Assembly (NCBI RefSeq): GCF_022690765.1
Contig: NZ_JALCZA010000021.1
Coordinates: forward strand, 21,816-61,626
Direction: 5' to 3'
DNA: 39,811 nt
Origin: Anaeromyxobacter oryzisoli
GTDB lineage: Bacteria > Myxococcota > Myxococcia > Myxococcales > Anaeromyxobacteraceae
Each line of letters opens with the position of its first letter. Position 1 is the stretch's first letter. Positions 1 to 8,020 of the stretch are shown here, one piece after another. The notes beneath the pieces are model-generated. The model ran no database searches. It saw only the letters and a list, made by a program, of their open reading frames with translations, and was not told the DNA's origin. The translations under genes and the position numbers were made by a program.

Positions 1-10
1 GCCGCGCCGC

Positions 11-69
11 GGGGCGGGGGGGGGGCGGGGGGGGGGGGGGCGGCCCCCCCCCCCCCCCCCCCCCCCCCC
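11..69. repeat. Poly-G / poly-C low-complexity tract
   Basis: A G-rich tract (about 11-43, interrupted by single C residues) is followed directly by an uninterrupted run of 26 C residues (44-69). The two halves are complementary and could fold into one G:C stem. It lies about 15 bases past the stop codon of the minus-strand binding-protein gene, so it could act as a very stable 3' hairpin. Homopolymers this long at the very edge of a sequence are also a common sequencing or assembly artefact, and I cannot separate the two readings. Confidence 0.6.
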
Positions 70-83
70 GCGACGGGGCTAGG

Positions 84-1235
84 CTAAGGCTGAACGGTCG
101 TCAGGTAGGTGAACTTCCCGCCCTTCACCGTCTTGATCACGGCGCTCTTCGTGGCGTCGCGGTTCTCGTCGAACGTGATGAGGCCGGCGGCGCCGGGGAA
201 CGCCTTGGTGGCGACGAGCGCCTCGCGGAGCTTCGCGCCGTCGAGCGTGCCCGCCTTCTCGATCGCGGCCCGCGCCACGAGGTAGCCGTCGAAGCCGAGG
301 GCGGTCACCGCCGCGGGCTCCTTGCCGTACTGCTTGCGGTACGCGTCGAGGAAGGTCTTGCTGGTGTCCGTGATCGGGACCTCGGTGGCGAAGAAGGTGG
401 AGAGCACCGCCCCCTCGACCGCCTGCTTGCCGACGTCCACGAACTCCGGCGCCTCCCACGTGTCGCCGCCGAGGAACGGCGTGGTGATGCCGAGCTCGCG
501 GGCCTGCTTGATGATGAGGGCGCTCTCCGTGTAGTTGCCCGGCGCGAAGATGACGTCCGGCTTCATCGACTTGAGCGTCGTGAGCTGCGCGGTGAAGTCC
601 TGGTCGTTGGTGTTGTAGTTCAGCTCGGCGAGGATCGCGCCCTGGTCGCCCGTCAGCTTCTTGAAGCTGTCCGCGAAGAACCGGGCGAGCCCGACCGAGT
701 AGTCGTTCGAGACCTCGCGGATGATCACCGCCTTCTTCGCCTTGAGGTCCTTGGCGGCGTAGTTCGCCATCACCGTGCCCTGGAACGGGTCGATGAAGCA
801 GACGCGGAAGTAGTACTCGTTCCCCTTCGTGACGAGCGGGTTCGTGGCGGACAGCGCGATCGCCGGGACCTTCTTCTCCTTCACGATCGGGCCGGCGGCC
901 ATCGAGAGCGACGAGCCCCAGGAGCCGAGGACCACCGCGACCTTCTCCTGGTCCACCAGCCGCTGGGCGGCGTTGGCCGCCTCGACCTTGTCGGACTTGT
1001 TGTCCACGACCACGAGCTCGATCGGGAGCTCCTTCCCGCCCACCTTGACCGTCGGGTAGAGGGCGTTCGCGAGCTTGATGCCCTCGACCTCCATCGCGCC
1101 GCCGGCGGCGTTGGCGCCGGTCAGGGGCTCGAACACGCCGAGCTTGACCGTGGTCGGCTTCGACGAGGACGACCGGTGACAGCCGCCGAGGGCGAGCAGC
1201 GAGAGGACGGGGACGAAGAGGGTTGCCCTTCTCAT
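84..1235 (-). CDS. Branched-chain amino-acid ABC transporter substrate-binding lipoprotein (LivK-like)
   Basis: A 383-residue periplasmic binding protein of the Leu/Ile/Val (HAAT, type I fold) family that would capture amino acids and deliver them to a LivHMGF permease. The N-terminus is a lipoprotein signal with lipobox LGGC (Cys19), followed by a Ser-rich linker. Family-typical segments are VKLGVFEPLTG at the start of the mature domain, LGSWGSSLSMAAGPI, and FRVCFIDPFQGTVMA in the middle. The ATG at 1235 is chosen because AGGAGG (1242-1247 on the complement) stands 6 bases upstream and because it places the signal peptide at the N-terminus. The frame stays open far upstream, but that part is only repeat DNA. 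No permease gene follows it. It resembles the binding protein at 12166-13365 (both have FRVCF-DPFQG and NDYSVGLA) more than its divergent neighbour. Substrate identity is inferred from family and context. Confidence 0.9.
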   Translation of the reverse strand: MRRATLFVPVLSLLALGGCHRSSSSKPTTVKLGVFEPLTGANAAGGAMEVEGIKLANALYPTVKVGGKELPIELVVVDNKSDKVEAANAAQRLVDQEKVAVVLGSWGSSLSMAAGPIVKEKKVPAIALSATNPLVTKGNEYYFRVCFIDPFQGTVMANYAAKDLKAKKAVIIREVSNDYSVGLARFFADSFKKLTGDQGAILAELNYNTNDQDFTAQLTTLKSMKPDVIFAPGNYTESALIIKQARELGITTPFLGGDTWEAPEFVDVGKQAVEGAVLSTFFATEVPITDTSKTFLDAYRKQYGKEPAAVTALGFDGYLVARAAIEKAGTLDGAKLREALVATKAFPGAAGLITFDENRDATKSAVIKTVKGGKFTYLTTVQP

Positions 1236-1505
1236 GGTGGGCCTCCTGGTTGGGACGGGGCGCAAAGCGGGCTTCGCCGCCGAAGAGGATGCGGCGCAGG
1301 CGGGGCAGGGTGACACGTCGTACCACCCCCAAGCAAGCCACCCTCGGCGCGGGTGGTCAAGCGTGGGAGGCGCCCGCGGGCGCCTCGCCGCACGGCCGGG
1401 GACGGGGGGCCGGCGCGGGTGCCCGCCGCGTCGCGAGCGAGGCGGCCCAGCGGCCGGGCGGTAGCGGGCTGAAGCCCGGGGGTCCAGAGCAGGGCGCCGC
1501 CACCC

Positions 1506-1905
1506 GTGAGCCGTGACCGTCACCGTCACCGGCCTCTCCGTGCCCGTGAACCGCGTCCCGTGGCCCGTAGCCCGATATCCCGCGGTCCGGTTCCCCGCGG
1601 CCCGGTTCCCCGCGGTCCGGTTCCCCGTGGTCCGGTTCCCCGTGGTCCGGTTCCCCGAGGTCCGGTTCCCCGTGGTCCGGTTCCCCGTGGTCCGGTTCCC
1701 CGTGGTCCGGTTCCCCGTGGTCCGGTTCCCCGCGGTCCGGTTCCCCGCGGTCCGGTTCCCCGCGGTCCGGTTCCCCGCGGTCCGATGCCGTCGGATCACG
1801 GGCCAAGGGACACGGGAGGCGGGAGGCGGGGCACGGGGATCGGTCACGGTCACGGTCACGGGTACGGATACGGGTTCGGGTTCGGTTTGTGGCGAGGGCC
1901 GACGC
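1506..1905. repeat. CCCGTG-rich long inverted repeat, copy 1
   Basis: The left arm (about 1509-1580) begins with GTGACCGTCACCGTCACC and continues with CCCGTGAACC, GTCCCGTGGCCCGTAGCCCG. The right arm (about 1793-1870) reads GGATCACGGGCCAAGGGACA and ends in three GGTCAC units. The right arm's reverse complement matches the left arm imperfectly, so the element could form a long interrupted stem. Related arms occur near 6.7, 15.05, 17.1 and 20.9 kb, always between genes. This copy is unusual in that its centre is filled by a 15-base tandem repeat. Confidence 0.75.
1581..1783. repeat. 15-base tandem repeat, about 14 copies
   Basis: The unit is close to CGGTCCGGTTCCCCG, repeated about 14 times head to tail with single-base changes only (for example GTGG or GAGG for GCGG). 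The period is a multiple of three, so each frame reads as a pentapeptide repeat (GNRTA on the minus strand). That explains the open frames here without implying a protein. The length and near-identity of the copies are typical of a variable-number tandem repeat. Confidence 0.9.
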
Positions 1906-2035
1906 TGACATCCCCGGGAGGTGGGGCCGTGCACGCACGTGAACGCGAACGCGGCCGGCCCGACTGCACTTCTCCCCTTCCCGCTTCGGCCCGGGGGTGC
2001 TGAAATGTCGCTCCCTCTCGGTTCAGGAGATCCAA

Positions 2036-3157
2036 GTGAAAATTTCGATGCGACTGGCCGTGGCGGCGACGCTGCTGGCCTTCGGCTCCGCCCGCGCGGC
2101 GGACGCGATCAAGATCGGGTTGATGGCTCCGCTGACCGGCTCGTGGGCCAGCGAGGGCCAGGAGATGAAGCGGAACGTCGAGCTGCTCGCCGCCGAGCAG
2201 AACGCCCGGGGCGGCCTCCTCGGCAAGCGCGTCGAGATCGTCGTCGAGGACGACGGCGGCGATCCCCGGACCGCCTCCCTCGCGGCGCAGCGCCTGACCA
2301 CCCGCGGCGTCGTGGCCGTCGTCGGCACCTACGGCTCGGCGGTCACCGAGGCCACCCAGGCCATCCTCGACGAGGCCGGCATCGTCCAGGTGGCGAACGG
2401 CTCCACGGCCGTCCGCCTCACCGAGAAGCGCCTCAAGTACTTCTTCCGCACCTGCCCGCGCGACGACGAGCAGGGCCGGGTCGGCGCCGCGGTCCTCGAG
2501 AAGGGCGGCGCGAAGCGCATCGCGCTCCTCCACGACAGCTCCGCCTACGCGAAGGGGCTCGCGGACGAGATCGCCGCGACGCTCCGGGCGCACCGGGCGA
2601 ACGTCGTCTTCTTCGACGCCCTCACGCCGAAGGAGCAGGACTACTCGGCGATCCTCACCCGGCTCAAGGCGGCGAAGCCGGACGTGGTCTTCTTCACGGG
2701 CTACTACCCGGAGGCCGGGCTGCTCCTCAAGCAGAAGCGGCAGATGGGCTGGAAGGTGCCCTTCATCGGCGGGGACGCCGTGAACAACCCGGACCTCGTG
2801 AAGATCGCCGGGAAGGACGCGGCGGCCGGCTTCCGCTTCCTGTCGCCCCCGGTGCCCAAGGACCTCGACACCGCCGAGGCCCGCGCCTACGTGGCGTCCT
2901 ACCGGAAGCGGTACGGCGAGGCGCCGAGTTCGATCTACGGCGTGCTCGCGGCCGACGGCTTCCGCGTGATCGCGAAGGCGATCGAGACGAGCCGGTCCAC
3001 CGATCCGGACAAGCTCCGCCAGGTCCTCGTCGGCGGGCTGAAGGACTTCCCGGGCTTCACCGGCAAGATCGCCTTCAACGGCAAGGGCGACCGGGTGGGC
3101 GAGCTGTACCGCGTCTACGAGGTCTCCCCCTCCGGGAGCTTCGTCCTCCAGAAATAG
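2036..3157 (+). CDS. Branched-chain amino-acid ABC transporter substrate-binding protein, secreted form (LivK-like)
   Basis: A 373-residue periplasmic binding protein of the LIV/HAAT family and the first gene of a complete LIV operon. The start is taken as GTG at 2036 because AGGAGA (2025-2030) lies 5 bases upstream; the in-frame ATG at 2048 would be 17 bases away. The N-terminus is a Sec signal peptide ending SARAADA, cleaved by signal peptidase I, with no lipobox Cys. The mature domain opens IKIGLMAPLTGSWASEG, a typical ligand-loop segment, and the later segments VVGTYGSAVTEATQAI and FFTGYYPEAGLLLKQ fit the family. A hairpin and 65 bases separate it from livH. The exact substrate cannot be read from sequence. 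Confidence 0.9.
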   Translation: MKISMRLAVAATLLAFGSARAADAIKIGLMAPLTGSWASEGQEMKRNVELLAAEQNARGGLLGKRVEIVVEDDGGDPRTASLAAQRLTTRGVVAVVGTYGSAVTEATQAILDEAGIVQVANGSTAVRLTEKRLKYFFRTCPRDDEQGRVGAAVLEKGGAKRIALLHDSSAYAKGLADEIAATLRAHRANVVFFDALTPKEQDYSAILTRLKAAKPDVVFFTGYYPEAGLLLKQKRQMGWKVPFIGGDAVNNPDLVKIAGKDAAAGFRFLSPPVPKDLDTAEARAYVASYRKRYGEAPSSIYGVLAADGFRVIAKAIETSRSTDPDKLRQVLVGGLKDFPGFTGKIAFNGKGDRVGELYRVYEVSPSGSFVLQK

Positions 3158-3180
3158 GGTAGTCTGCCGCCTCTCGCGCG

Positions 3181-3202
3181 CGGGGCCCGTCCGCGGGCCC
3201 CG
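3181..3202 (+). promoter_or_regulatory. Intercistronic hairpin between binding protein and livH
   Basis: A perfect 9-base-pair stem (CGGGGCCCG / CGGGCCCCG) with loop TCCG stands between the binding-protein stop (3157) and the livH start (3223). No T-run follows, so it is more likely to stabilise the upstream mRNA or attenuate readthrough than to end transcription completely. This would give more binding protein than permease, as is usual for ABC importers; that role is inferred. Confidence 0.6.
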
Positions 3203-3222
3203 CGCGCCCCGCATCGGATCCC

Positions 3223-4125
3223 ATGGAGCAATTCTTCCAGCAGCTCACGAACGGCCTCGCCGTCGGAAGCATCTACGCGCTCATCGCCCTCGGCTACACG
3301 ATGGTGTACGGGGTGCTCCGGCTCATCAACTTCGCCCACGGCGACCTCTTCAGCCTCGGCGCCTACCTGGGGTTGACGCTCCTCACCTCGTTCGCCCTCC
3401 AGGGCCGGCTCGGCCTCGCGCTCGGCCTGCTCGTGCTGGCGGTGATGGTGATGGGGCTGATCGCGGTGGTCGGGGTGGTCCTCGAGCGCGCCGCCTACCG
3501 GCCGCTGCGGGACTCGCCGCGCCTCTCCGCGGTGGTCTCCGCCCTGGGGGCCTCGATCTTCCTCCAGAACGCGCTGATGCTGGTCTACGGCGCCCGGTAC
3601 CAAGTCTACCCGGACATCCTCCCGCAGGCGTCGATCCGGCTGCTCGGGCTGGACGTGCCGGTGATGCGGATCGTGGTGGTGCTGGTGGCGGTGGTGATGA
3701 TGGCGGGCCTCTACGTCTTCGTGCAGAAGACCCGGACCGGCACCGCGATGCGCGCCGCGGCCATCGACCAGGACGCCGCCAGCCTGATGGGGATCGACGT
3801 GAACCGGGTCGTCCGGCTCGTGTTCGTGATCGGCCCGGCCCTGGGCGGCGGCGCCGGCCTCCTGGTGGGGCTCTACTACGGCCAGGTCGGCTTCACGATG
3901 GGCTGGAGCTACGGGATGAAGGCGTTCACGGCCGCCATCCTGGGCGGCATCGGCAACATCCCGGGCGCGATGGTCGGCGGGCTCCTGCTCGGCCTCGTCG
4001 AGGCCTTCGGCGCGGCGTACCTCTCCCTCGCCTGGAAGGACGCGTTCGCGTTCGGCGTGCTGATCCTCATCCTGATCGTCCGCCCCTCCGGGCTGCTCGG
4101 CGAGCGCGTGGCGGAGAAGATCTGA
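3223..4125 (+). CDS. livH: Branched-chain amino-acid ABC transporter permease LivH
   Basis: A 300-residue integral membrane permease, one of the two transmembrane subunits of a LIV importer. The N-terminal FFQQLTNGLAVGSIYALIALGYTMVYG, followed by LRLINFAHGD, is the family signature; the C-terminal half contains GGIGNIPGAMVGGLLLG, the segment that couples to the ATPases. About eight hydrophobic helices are visible. Length is normal. No clear ribosome-binding site precedes the ATG at 3223, but the family N-terminus begins exactly there. It is followed after 2 bases by livM. Confidence 0.95.
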   Translation: MEQFFQQLTNGLAVGSIYALIALGYTMVYGVLRLINFAHGDLFSLGAYLGLTLLTSFALQGRLGLALGLLVLAVMVMGLIAVVGVVLERAAYRPLRDSPRLSAVVSALGASIFLQNALMLVYGARYQVYPDILPQASIRLLGLDVPVMRIVVVLVAVVMMAGLYVFVQKTRTGTAMRAAAIDQDAASLMGIDVNRVVRLVFVIGPALGGGAGLLVGLYYGQVGFTMGWSYGMKAFTAAILGGIGNIPGAMVGGLLLGLVEAFGAAYLSLAWKDAFAFGVLILILIVRPSGLLGERVAEKI

Positions 4126-4127
4126 TC

Positions 4128-5108
4128 ATGCCGAACCGCACCATGACCCGCGGCCTCGGGATCGCCTACGCGATCGCGGCCGCCGCCGTCGCCGCGGCGC
4201 CGCTCGCGCTGAACGCGTACTGGATCGACGTGCTGAACAGCGTCGGGCTGTACGTCCTCCTCGCCCTGAGCCTCAACCTGATCCTCGGCGACGCCGGCCT
4301 CTTCAACATGGGGCACGCCGCGTTCTACGCCGTCGGCGCGTACACCTCCGCGATCCTCAACACGCGGCTCGAGATCCCCATCCTCTGGACGCTGCCCGCG
4401 AGCGCGCTCGTCGCGGCGCTCTTCGCCGCGCTCGTGGCCCGCCCCGTCGTCCACCTCCGCGGGGACTACCTCCTCGTCGTGACGATCGGGCTCGGCGAGA
4501 TCGTCCGGATCGCCCTCGTGAACGACGTCTTCGGCCTGACCGGCGGCGCCAACGGCCTCTTCGGCATCTCCCGGCCGACGATCTTCGGCCACCGCCTCAC
4601 CTCGCGGAAGCCGCAGGAGTTCCTCTACCTGATCTGGGCGTTCGTGGCGGTCACGGTCTTCCTGTTCCACCGCCTCGAGCAGTCGCGCTTCGGCCGGGCG
4701 CTCAACTACCTGCGGGAGGACCCGATCGCCGCGGAGGGGAGCGGGGTGAACACCGCCCGGTACCGGCTCCTCGCGTTCGCCCTCGGCGCCGCCTGGGCCG
4801 GCATGACCGGCACGCTGTACGCGGCGAAGATGACGATCATCTCCCCCGAGTCATTCGGCTCCTGGGAGTCGGTGGTGATCTTCCTCATGGTGATCCTCGG
4901 CGGCGCGGGCTCGATCCCGGGGGTGATGCTCGGCGCCGCGCTGGTGGTGATCCTGCCCGAGCTGTTCCGCGGCTTCGCGAGCGCCCGGCTGCTCGTCTTC
5001 GGCCTCGTGATGATGGTGATGATGGTCTTCCGGCCCCAGGGGCTCCTCCCCTACCGGCTCCTCCGCTTCAAGGAGTCCGACCTCCGGCGCGCGGAGGACG
5101 CTCCGTGA
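4128..5108 (+). CDS. livM: Branched-chain amino-acid ABC transporter permease LivM
   Basis: A 326-residue second membrane subunit of the plus-strand LIV importer. Family segments are LNLILGDAGLFNMGHAAFYA near residue 50, HLRGDYLLVVTIGLGEIVRI around 110-130, and GGAGSIPGVMLGAALVVILPE near the C-terminus, the last being the ATPase-coupling region. It starts 2 bases after livH (an ATG at 4143 is a possible alternative) and its stop overlaps the livG start by 4 bases, so livH-M-G-F are translationally coupled. Confidence 0.95.
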   Translation: MPNRTMTRGLGIAYAIAAAAVAAAPLALNAYWIDVLNSVGLYVLLALSLNLILGDAGLFNMGHAAFYAVGAYTSAILNTRLEIPILWTLPASALVAALFAALVARPVVHLRGDYLLVVTIGLGEIVRIALVNDVFGLTGGANGLFGISRPTIFGHRLTSRKPQEFLYLIWAFVAVTVFLFHRLEQSRFGRALNYLREDPIAAEGSGVNTARYRLLAFALGAAWAGMTGTLYAAKMTIISPESFGSWESVVIFLMVILGGAGSIPGVMLGAALVVILPELFRGFASARLLVFGLVMMVMMVFRPQGLLPYRLLRFKESDLRRAEDAP

Positions 5109-5872
5109 GCGCGCTCCTCGAGCTCCGGAACGTCACGAAGAGCTTCGGCGGCCTGACCGCCGTCGGCGACGTCTCCTTCGACGTCCCCGCCGGCTCCGTC
5201 GTGGGGCTCATCGGCCCGAACGGCGCGGGCAAGACCACCACCTTCAACCTCATCACGGGCAACTACGTCCCCGACCATGGGACGATCCGCTTCGAGGGGC
5301 GCGCCATCGGCGGGATGCGCACGAACGCCATCGTGCGCGCGGGCATCGCCCGCACCTTCCAGAACGTGCGGCTGTTCCAGCAGCTCCCGGCGGTGGAGAA
5401 CGTCCTCGCGGGTCGGCACTGCCGGACGCGCGCCGGCGCGCTCGCCGCCTTCCTCCGCCCGCCCTGGCAGGCGCGCGAGGAGCGCGAGGCCGCGGCCCGG
5501 GCGGTGCGCGAGCTCGAGTTCGTCGGGCTGGGCGGCCGCGCCCTGGAGCTCGCGAAGAACCTGGCCTACGGCGACCAGCGGCGCCTCGAGATCGCCCGGG
5601 CCCTCGCGGCCGACCCGAAGCTGCTCATCCTCGACGAGCCGGCCGGCGGCATGAACGAGCAGGAGACGGACGAGCTGGTCGGGCTCATCGCGCGGATCCG
5701 GGCGCGCGGCGTCACCACCCTGCTCATCGAGCACGACATGAGCCTGGTCATGCGCGCGTGCGAGCACATCGTGGTCCTCGAGTACGGCGAGAAGATCGCC
5801 GAGGGCCCGCCGGACGCCATCCAGCGGGACCCGAAGGTGATCGAGGCCTACCTCGGCACGGAGGACGCGTGA
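5105..5872 (+). CDS. livG: Branched-chain amino-acid ABC transporter ATP-binding protein LivG
   Basis: A 255-residue cytoplasmic ATPase that powers the LIV permease. Walker A is GPNGAGKTT (about residues 37-45), the Q-loop region is ARTFQNVRLF, the LivG-type signature is LAYGDQRRLEIARAL, Walker B is LLILDEPAGGM, and the switch histidine is in LLIEHDMSLVM. The LivG-specific C-terminal tail ends KVIEAYLGTEDA. The GTG start at 5105 overlaps the livM stop by 4 bases, and its own TGA overlaps the livF ATG. Confidence 0.96.
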   Translation: MSALLELRNVTKSFGGLTAVGDVSFDVPAGSVVGLIGPNGAGKTTTFNLITGNYVPDHGTIRFEGRAIGGMRTNAIVRAGIARTFQNVRLFQQLPAVENVLAGRHCRTRAGALAAFLRPPWQAREEREAAARAVRELEFVGLGGRALELAKNLAYGDQRRLEIARALAADPKLLILDEPAGGMNEQETDELVGLIARIRARGVTTLLIEHDMSLVMRACEHIVVLEYGEKIAEGPPDAIQRDPKVIEAYLGTEDA

Positions 5873-6603
5873 TGGCCGCGCCGCTGCTCGAGACGCGCGG
5901 GCTCCGCGTCAAGTACGGCAACGTCGAGGCGCTGCACGGGATCGACCTCGCCGTGCACGCGGGGGAGATCGTCACCCTCCTCGGCGCGAACGGCGCCGGC
6001 AAGTCCACCACCCTCCGGGCCATCAGCGGCCTGCTGCGCCCCTCGGGCGGCGAGATCTACTTCGACGGCCGGCCCGCCGACGGCACCCCGGCGCACGAGC
6101 GGGTGCGGCTCGGCATCGCGCAGGCGCCGGAGGGGCGGCGCATCTTCGGCACGCTGACGGTGCAGGAGAACCTCGACCTGGGCGCCTTCACGCGGACCGA
6201 CCGGGACGGGATCGCCGCCAGCCAGGCCTGGATCCACCGGCTCTTCCCGGTGCTCGAGGCGCGCCGCGCCCAGCTCGCCGGCACCCTCTCCGGAGGCGAG
6301 CAGCAGATGCTCGCCATCGGCCGGGCGCTGATGGCGAAGCCGCGCGTGCTCCTCCTCGACGAGCCCTCCCTCGGCCTCGCCCCGCTCCTCGTGAAGAGCA
6401 TCTTCCGCACGCTCCGCACGATCAACGAGGAGGCGGGCGTGACCGTGGTCCTCGTCGAGCAGAACGCCCGCGCCGCGCTCAAGCTCGCGCACCGCGCCTA
6501 CGTGATGGAGGTCGGCCGGATCGTCCTGGAGGGCCCGGCCGCGGAGCTCGCCTCGGATCCGAAGGTGCAGGCCGCCTACCTCGGGGGGAAGGCGCGCGGG
6601 TAG
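5872..6603 (+). CDS. livF: Branched-chain amino-acid ABC transporter ATP-binding protein LivF
   Basis: A 243-residue second ATPase of the LIV importer. Walker A is GANGAGKST, the signature is LSGGEQQMLAIGRAL, Walker B is VLLLDEPSLGLAP (the SLGLAP tail is typical of LivF), and the H-loop region is VVLVEQNARAAL. The ATG at 5872 overlaps the livG stop (ATGA-type coupling); the frame is open upstream inside livG, but that extension has no family match. It is the last gene of the plus-strand operon; a repeat element follows. Confidence 0.96.
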   Translation: MAAPLLETRGLRVKYGNVEALHGIDLAVHAGEIVTLLGANGAGKSTTLRAISGLLRPSGGEIYFDGRPADGTPAHERVRLGIAQAPEGRRIFGTLTVQENLDLGAFTRTDRDGIAASQAWIHRLFPVLEARRAQLAGTLSGGEQQMLAIGRALMAKPRVLLLDEPSLGLAPLLVKSIFRTLRTINEEAGVTVVLVEQNARAALKLAHRAYVMEVGRIVLEGPAAELASDPKVQAAYLGGKARG

Positions 6604-6920
6604 AGGGGCGCCGCGTCGGCTGCCGCGCCGGCCCCCCGTGGCCGTGCCGGTGCCCGTGACCGATCCCCGTGCCCGTGTCCCCCGTCCCGTTGCCCGTGGC
6701 CCGTAGCCCGTCGAGTCAGGGCCACGTCGAGGCCGGTGCACGGACAGGCGCCGGTACACGTCGATCGGCGAGAGCGTCGCCCGCGGTCATCGATCGGACC
6801 ACGGGAACCGGGCCACCGGCCACGGGAGCCGGGTCACGGGACACGACGAGCCGGTGACGGTGACGGTGACGGTGACGGGGTGACGAGTGAATGACGGTGA
6901 TGGTGCCGAGCGCGCCTCCG
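6604..6920. repeat. Gene-free gap with CCCGTG-rich inverted repeat, copy 2
   Basis: This gap lies between the end of livF and the end of azlD (convergent). Its left part (about 6636-6712) carries GTGACCGATCCCCGTGCCCG and CCCGTGGCCCGTAGCCCG, nearly identical to the arms of copy 1. The right part (about 6795-6885) has CACGGGAACCGGGCCACC and ends in four GGTGAC units. The arms are more diverged than in copy 1 and there is no 15-base tandem array. I see no gene here. Confidence 0.65.
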
Positions 6921-7241
6921 TCACGCCCCCAGCACCGCCTGCGCCGTCCAGAGCGCGGCCATCCCCACCGCGATGGTGAGGACCACGTTCCGGGTCCGCC
7001 AGGCGACCACGGCGGCGATGACGCCGGCGAGGAGGCGCACGTTCCGGAGGTGCAGATCGGGCGCGCCGTCGTGGAGGAGCACCTCCGGGAAGATGATGGC
7101 GGAGAGCACGGCGGGCGGCACGAAGCGCAGCGCCCGCCCGAGCACGGGCGGCAGGTCCACCCTGCCGAGGAGCGCGATGAACGACGCCCGGGTCGCGAAG
7201 GTGACGAGCCCGGCGACGGCGAGGACGGGGAGCCAGCTCAC
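6921..7241 (-). CDS. azlD: AzlD-like branched-chain amino-acid transport protein
   Basis: A 106-residue small membrane protein of the AzlD family, which partners AzlC to export branched-chain amino acids (known for AzlCD of Bacillus subtilis and the related BrnFE). Three to four hydrophobic helices are visible, with the family segment TFATRASFIALLGRVDLPPVLGR near the N-terminus and LHLRNVRLLAGVIAAVVAWRTRN in the C-terminal half. The GTG start at 7241 overlaps the azlC stop by 4 bases, so the two are coupled. An exporter beside two LIV importers suggests a local branched-chain amino-acid theme. Confidence 0.88.
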   Translation of the reverse strand: MSWLPVLAVAGLVTFATRASFIALLGRVDLPPVLGRALRFVPPAVLSAIIFPEVLLHDGAPDLHLRNVRLLAGVIAAVVAWRTRNVVLTIAVGMAALWTAQAVLGA

Positions 7242-7954
7242 GTCCGCCTCGCCTCGACGACGAGCCCGACGCCGATCCCGACCACCGCCGCGAGCACCAG
7301 GCCGAGCTTGTAGGGGAGCCCCACCGCCAGCACGGCGAGGATCCCCGCGGCGATCGCGGCGGCGGTGGTGGCCAGGTCCTCGAGCGCCGGGAACACGAGC
7401 GCGATGAAGGTGAGCGCCAGCGTGAAGTCGAGCCCCCAGCGCCGCGGCACCGCCGCGCCGAGGAACACCCCCGCCGCGGTGCTGCACTGCCAGGCGGCCC
7501 AGAGCGTCAGGCCGGCGCCGAGGAAGTACCAGTGCCGGTGCGGCGACACGTCGGCGCGGTCGCCGTCGCGGGCGTAGCGCGAGGCCACCACCGCGTAGGC
7601 CTCGTCGGTGAGGAGGTACGAGAGGAGCGCCTTCCAGCCCATCCCGAGGTGCTTGATGCGCGGCGCGACCGAGGCGCTGTAGAGCGCGTGGCGCAGGTTC
7701 ACGACGAGCACCGTCACCACCAGCACGACCGCCGGCGCGCCCTCGCGGATGAGGCGCGTCGCGACGAGCTGCGCCGAGCCGGCGAACAGCACCGACGACA
7801 TGGCCTGGGCGGCGAACGCCGGGAGCCCGGCGTCCAGGGCGAGCAGGCCGTAGATCATGCCGAACGGCGCGACGCCGAGGAGGATGGGGAGCTCGTCGCG
7901 GCAGCCGGCCAGGAACTCCCGGCCCTGCGCCCGGCGAGACGACGCGAGCGACAT
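7238..7954 (-). CDS. azlC: AzlC-like branched-chain amino-acid exporter subunit
   Basis: A 238-residue membrane protein of the AzlC family, the large subunit of an AzlCD exporter. Family segments are FLAGCRDELPILLGVAPFGMIYGLLA at the N-terminus, AMSSVLFAGSAQLVA near residue 55, and VNLRHALYSASVAPRIKHLG near 95, followed by the LLTDEAYAV motif. The ATG at 7954 has no good ribosome-binding site; instead the hexamer TATATT lies only 6 bases upstream, so the mRNA may be almost leaderless. It overlaps azlD by 4 bases. Confidence 0.9.
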   Translation of the reverse strand: MSLASSRRAQGREFLAGCRDELPILLGVAPFGMIYGLLALDAGLPAFAAQAMSSVLFAGSAQLVATRLIREGAPAVVLVVTVLVVNLRHALYSASVAPRIKHLGMGWKALLSYLLTDEAYAVVASRYARDGDRADVSPHRHWYFLGAGLTLWAAWQCSTAAGVFLGAAVPRRWGLDFTLALTFIALVFPALEDLATTAAAIAAGILAVLAVGLPYKLGLVLAAVVGIGVGLVVEARRT

Positions 7955-7960
7955 CGGCTC

Positions 7961-7968
7961 AATATAAC
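7961..7968. promoter_or_regulatory. Overlapping divergent -10 elements for azlC and ybaK
   Basis: The octamer AATATAAC is an AT-rich island in GC-rich DNA. On the plus strand it gives TATAAC (7963-7968), about 50 bases before the ybaK start; on the minus strand it gives TATATT (7966-7961), ending 6 bases before the azlC ATG. I see no clear -35 hexamer on either side. Two promoters sharing one -10 region would make transcription of the two genes mutually exclusive; this is inference. Confidence 0.45.
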
Positions 7969-8020
7969 CCGCCGCCCCGCGCGTGGACACGCGCCCCGCG
8001 CTCTGGCACCTTCGGGCGCC

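Larger units (their letters stand above)
1236..2035. other. 800-base gene-free gap between divergent binding-protein genes
   Basis: This gap separates two divergently transcribed LIV binding-protein genes and should contain both promoters. Its middle (about 1506-1905) is a long imperfect inverted repeat enclosing a 15-base tandem repeat, annotated separately. Several frames are open across it, but they encode only low-complexity repeats and shift meaning with each repeat copy, so I call no gene. I could not pick out a convincing -35/-10 pair. Confidence 0.7.

Noticed and set aside
1581-1783. Possible CRISPR array
   Set aside because: The repeats are 15 bases with no unique spacers between them, and no cas genes are present.
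1236-1934. In-frame N-terminal extension of the first binding protein containing a GNRTA pentapeptide repeat
   Set aside because: The extension is only the translation of the 15-base tandem repeat and flanking palindrome; a good ribosome-binding site and lipoprotein signal place the start at 1235.
7532-8020. Long open frame upstream of and in frame with the ybaK-like gene
   Set aside because: It is antisense to azlC; the deacylase domain begins at the ATG at 8021.
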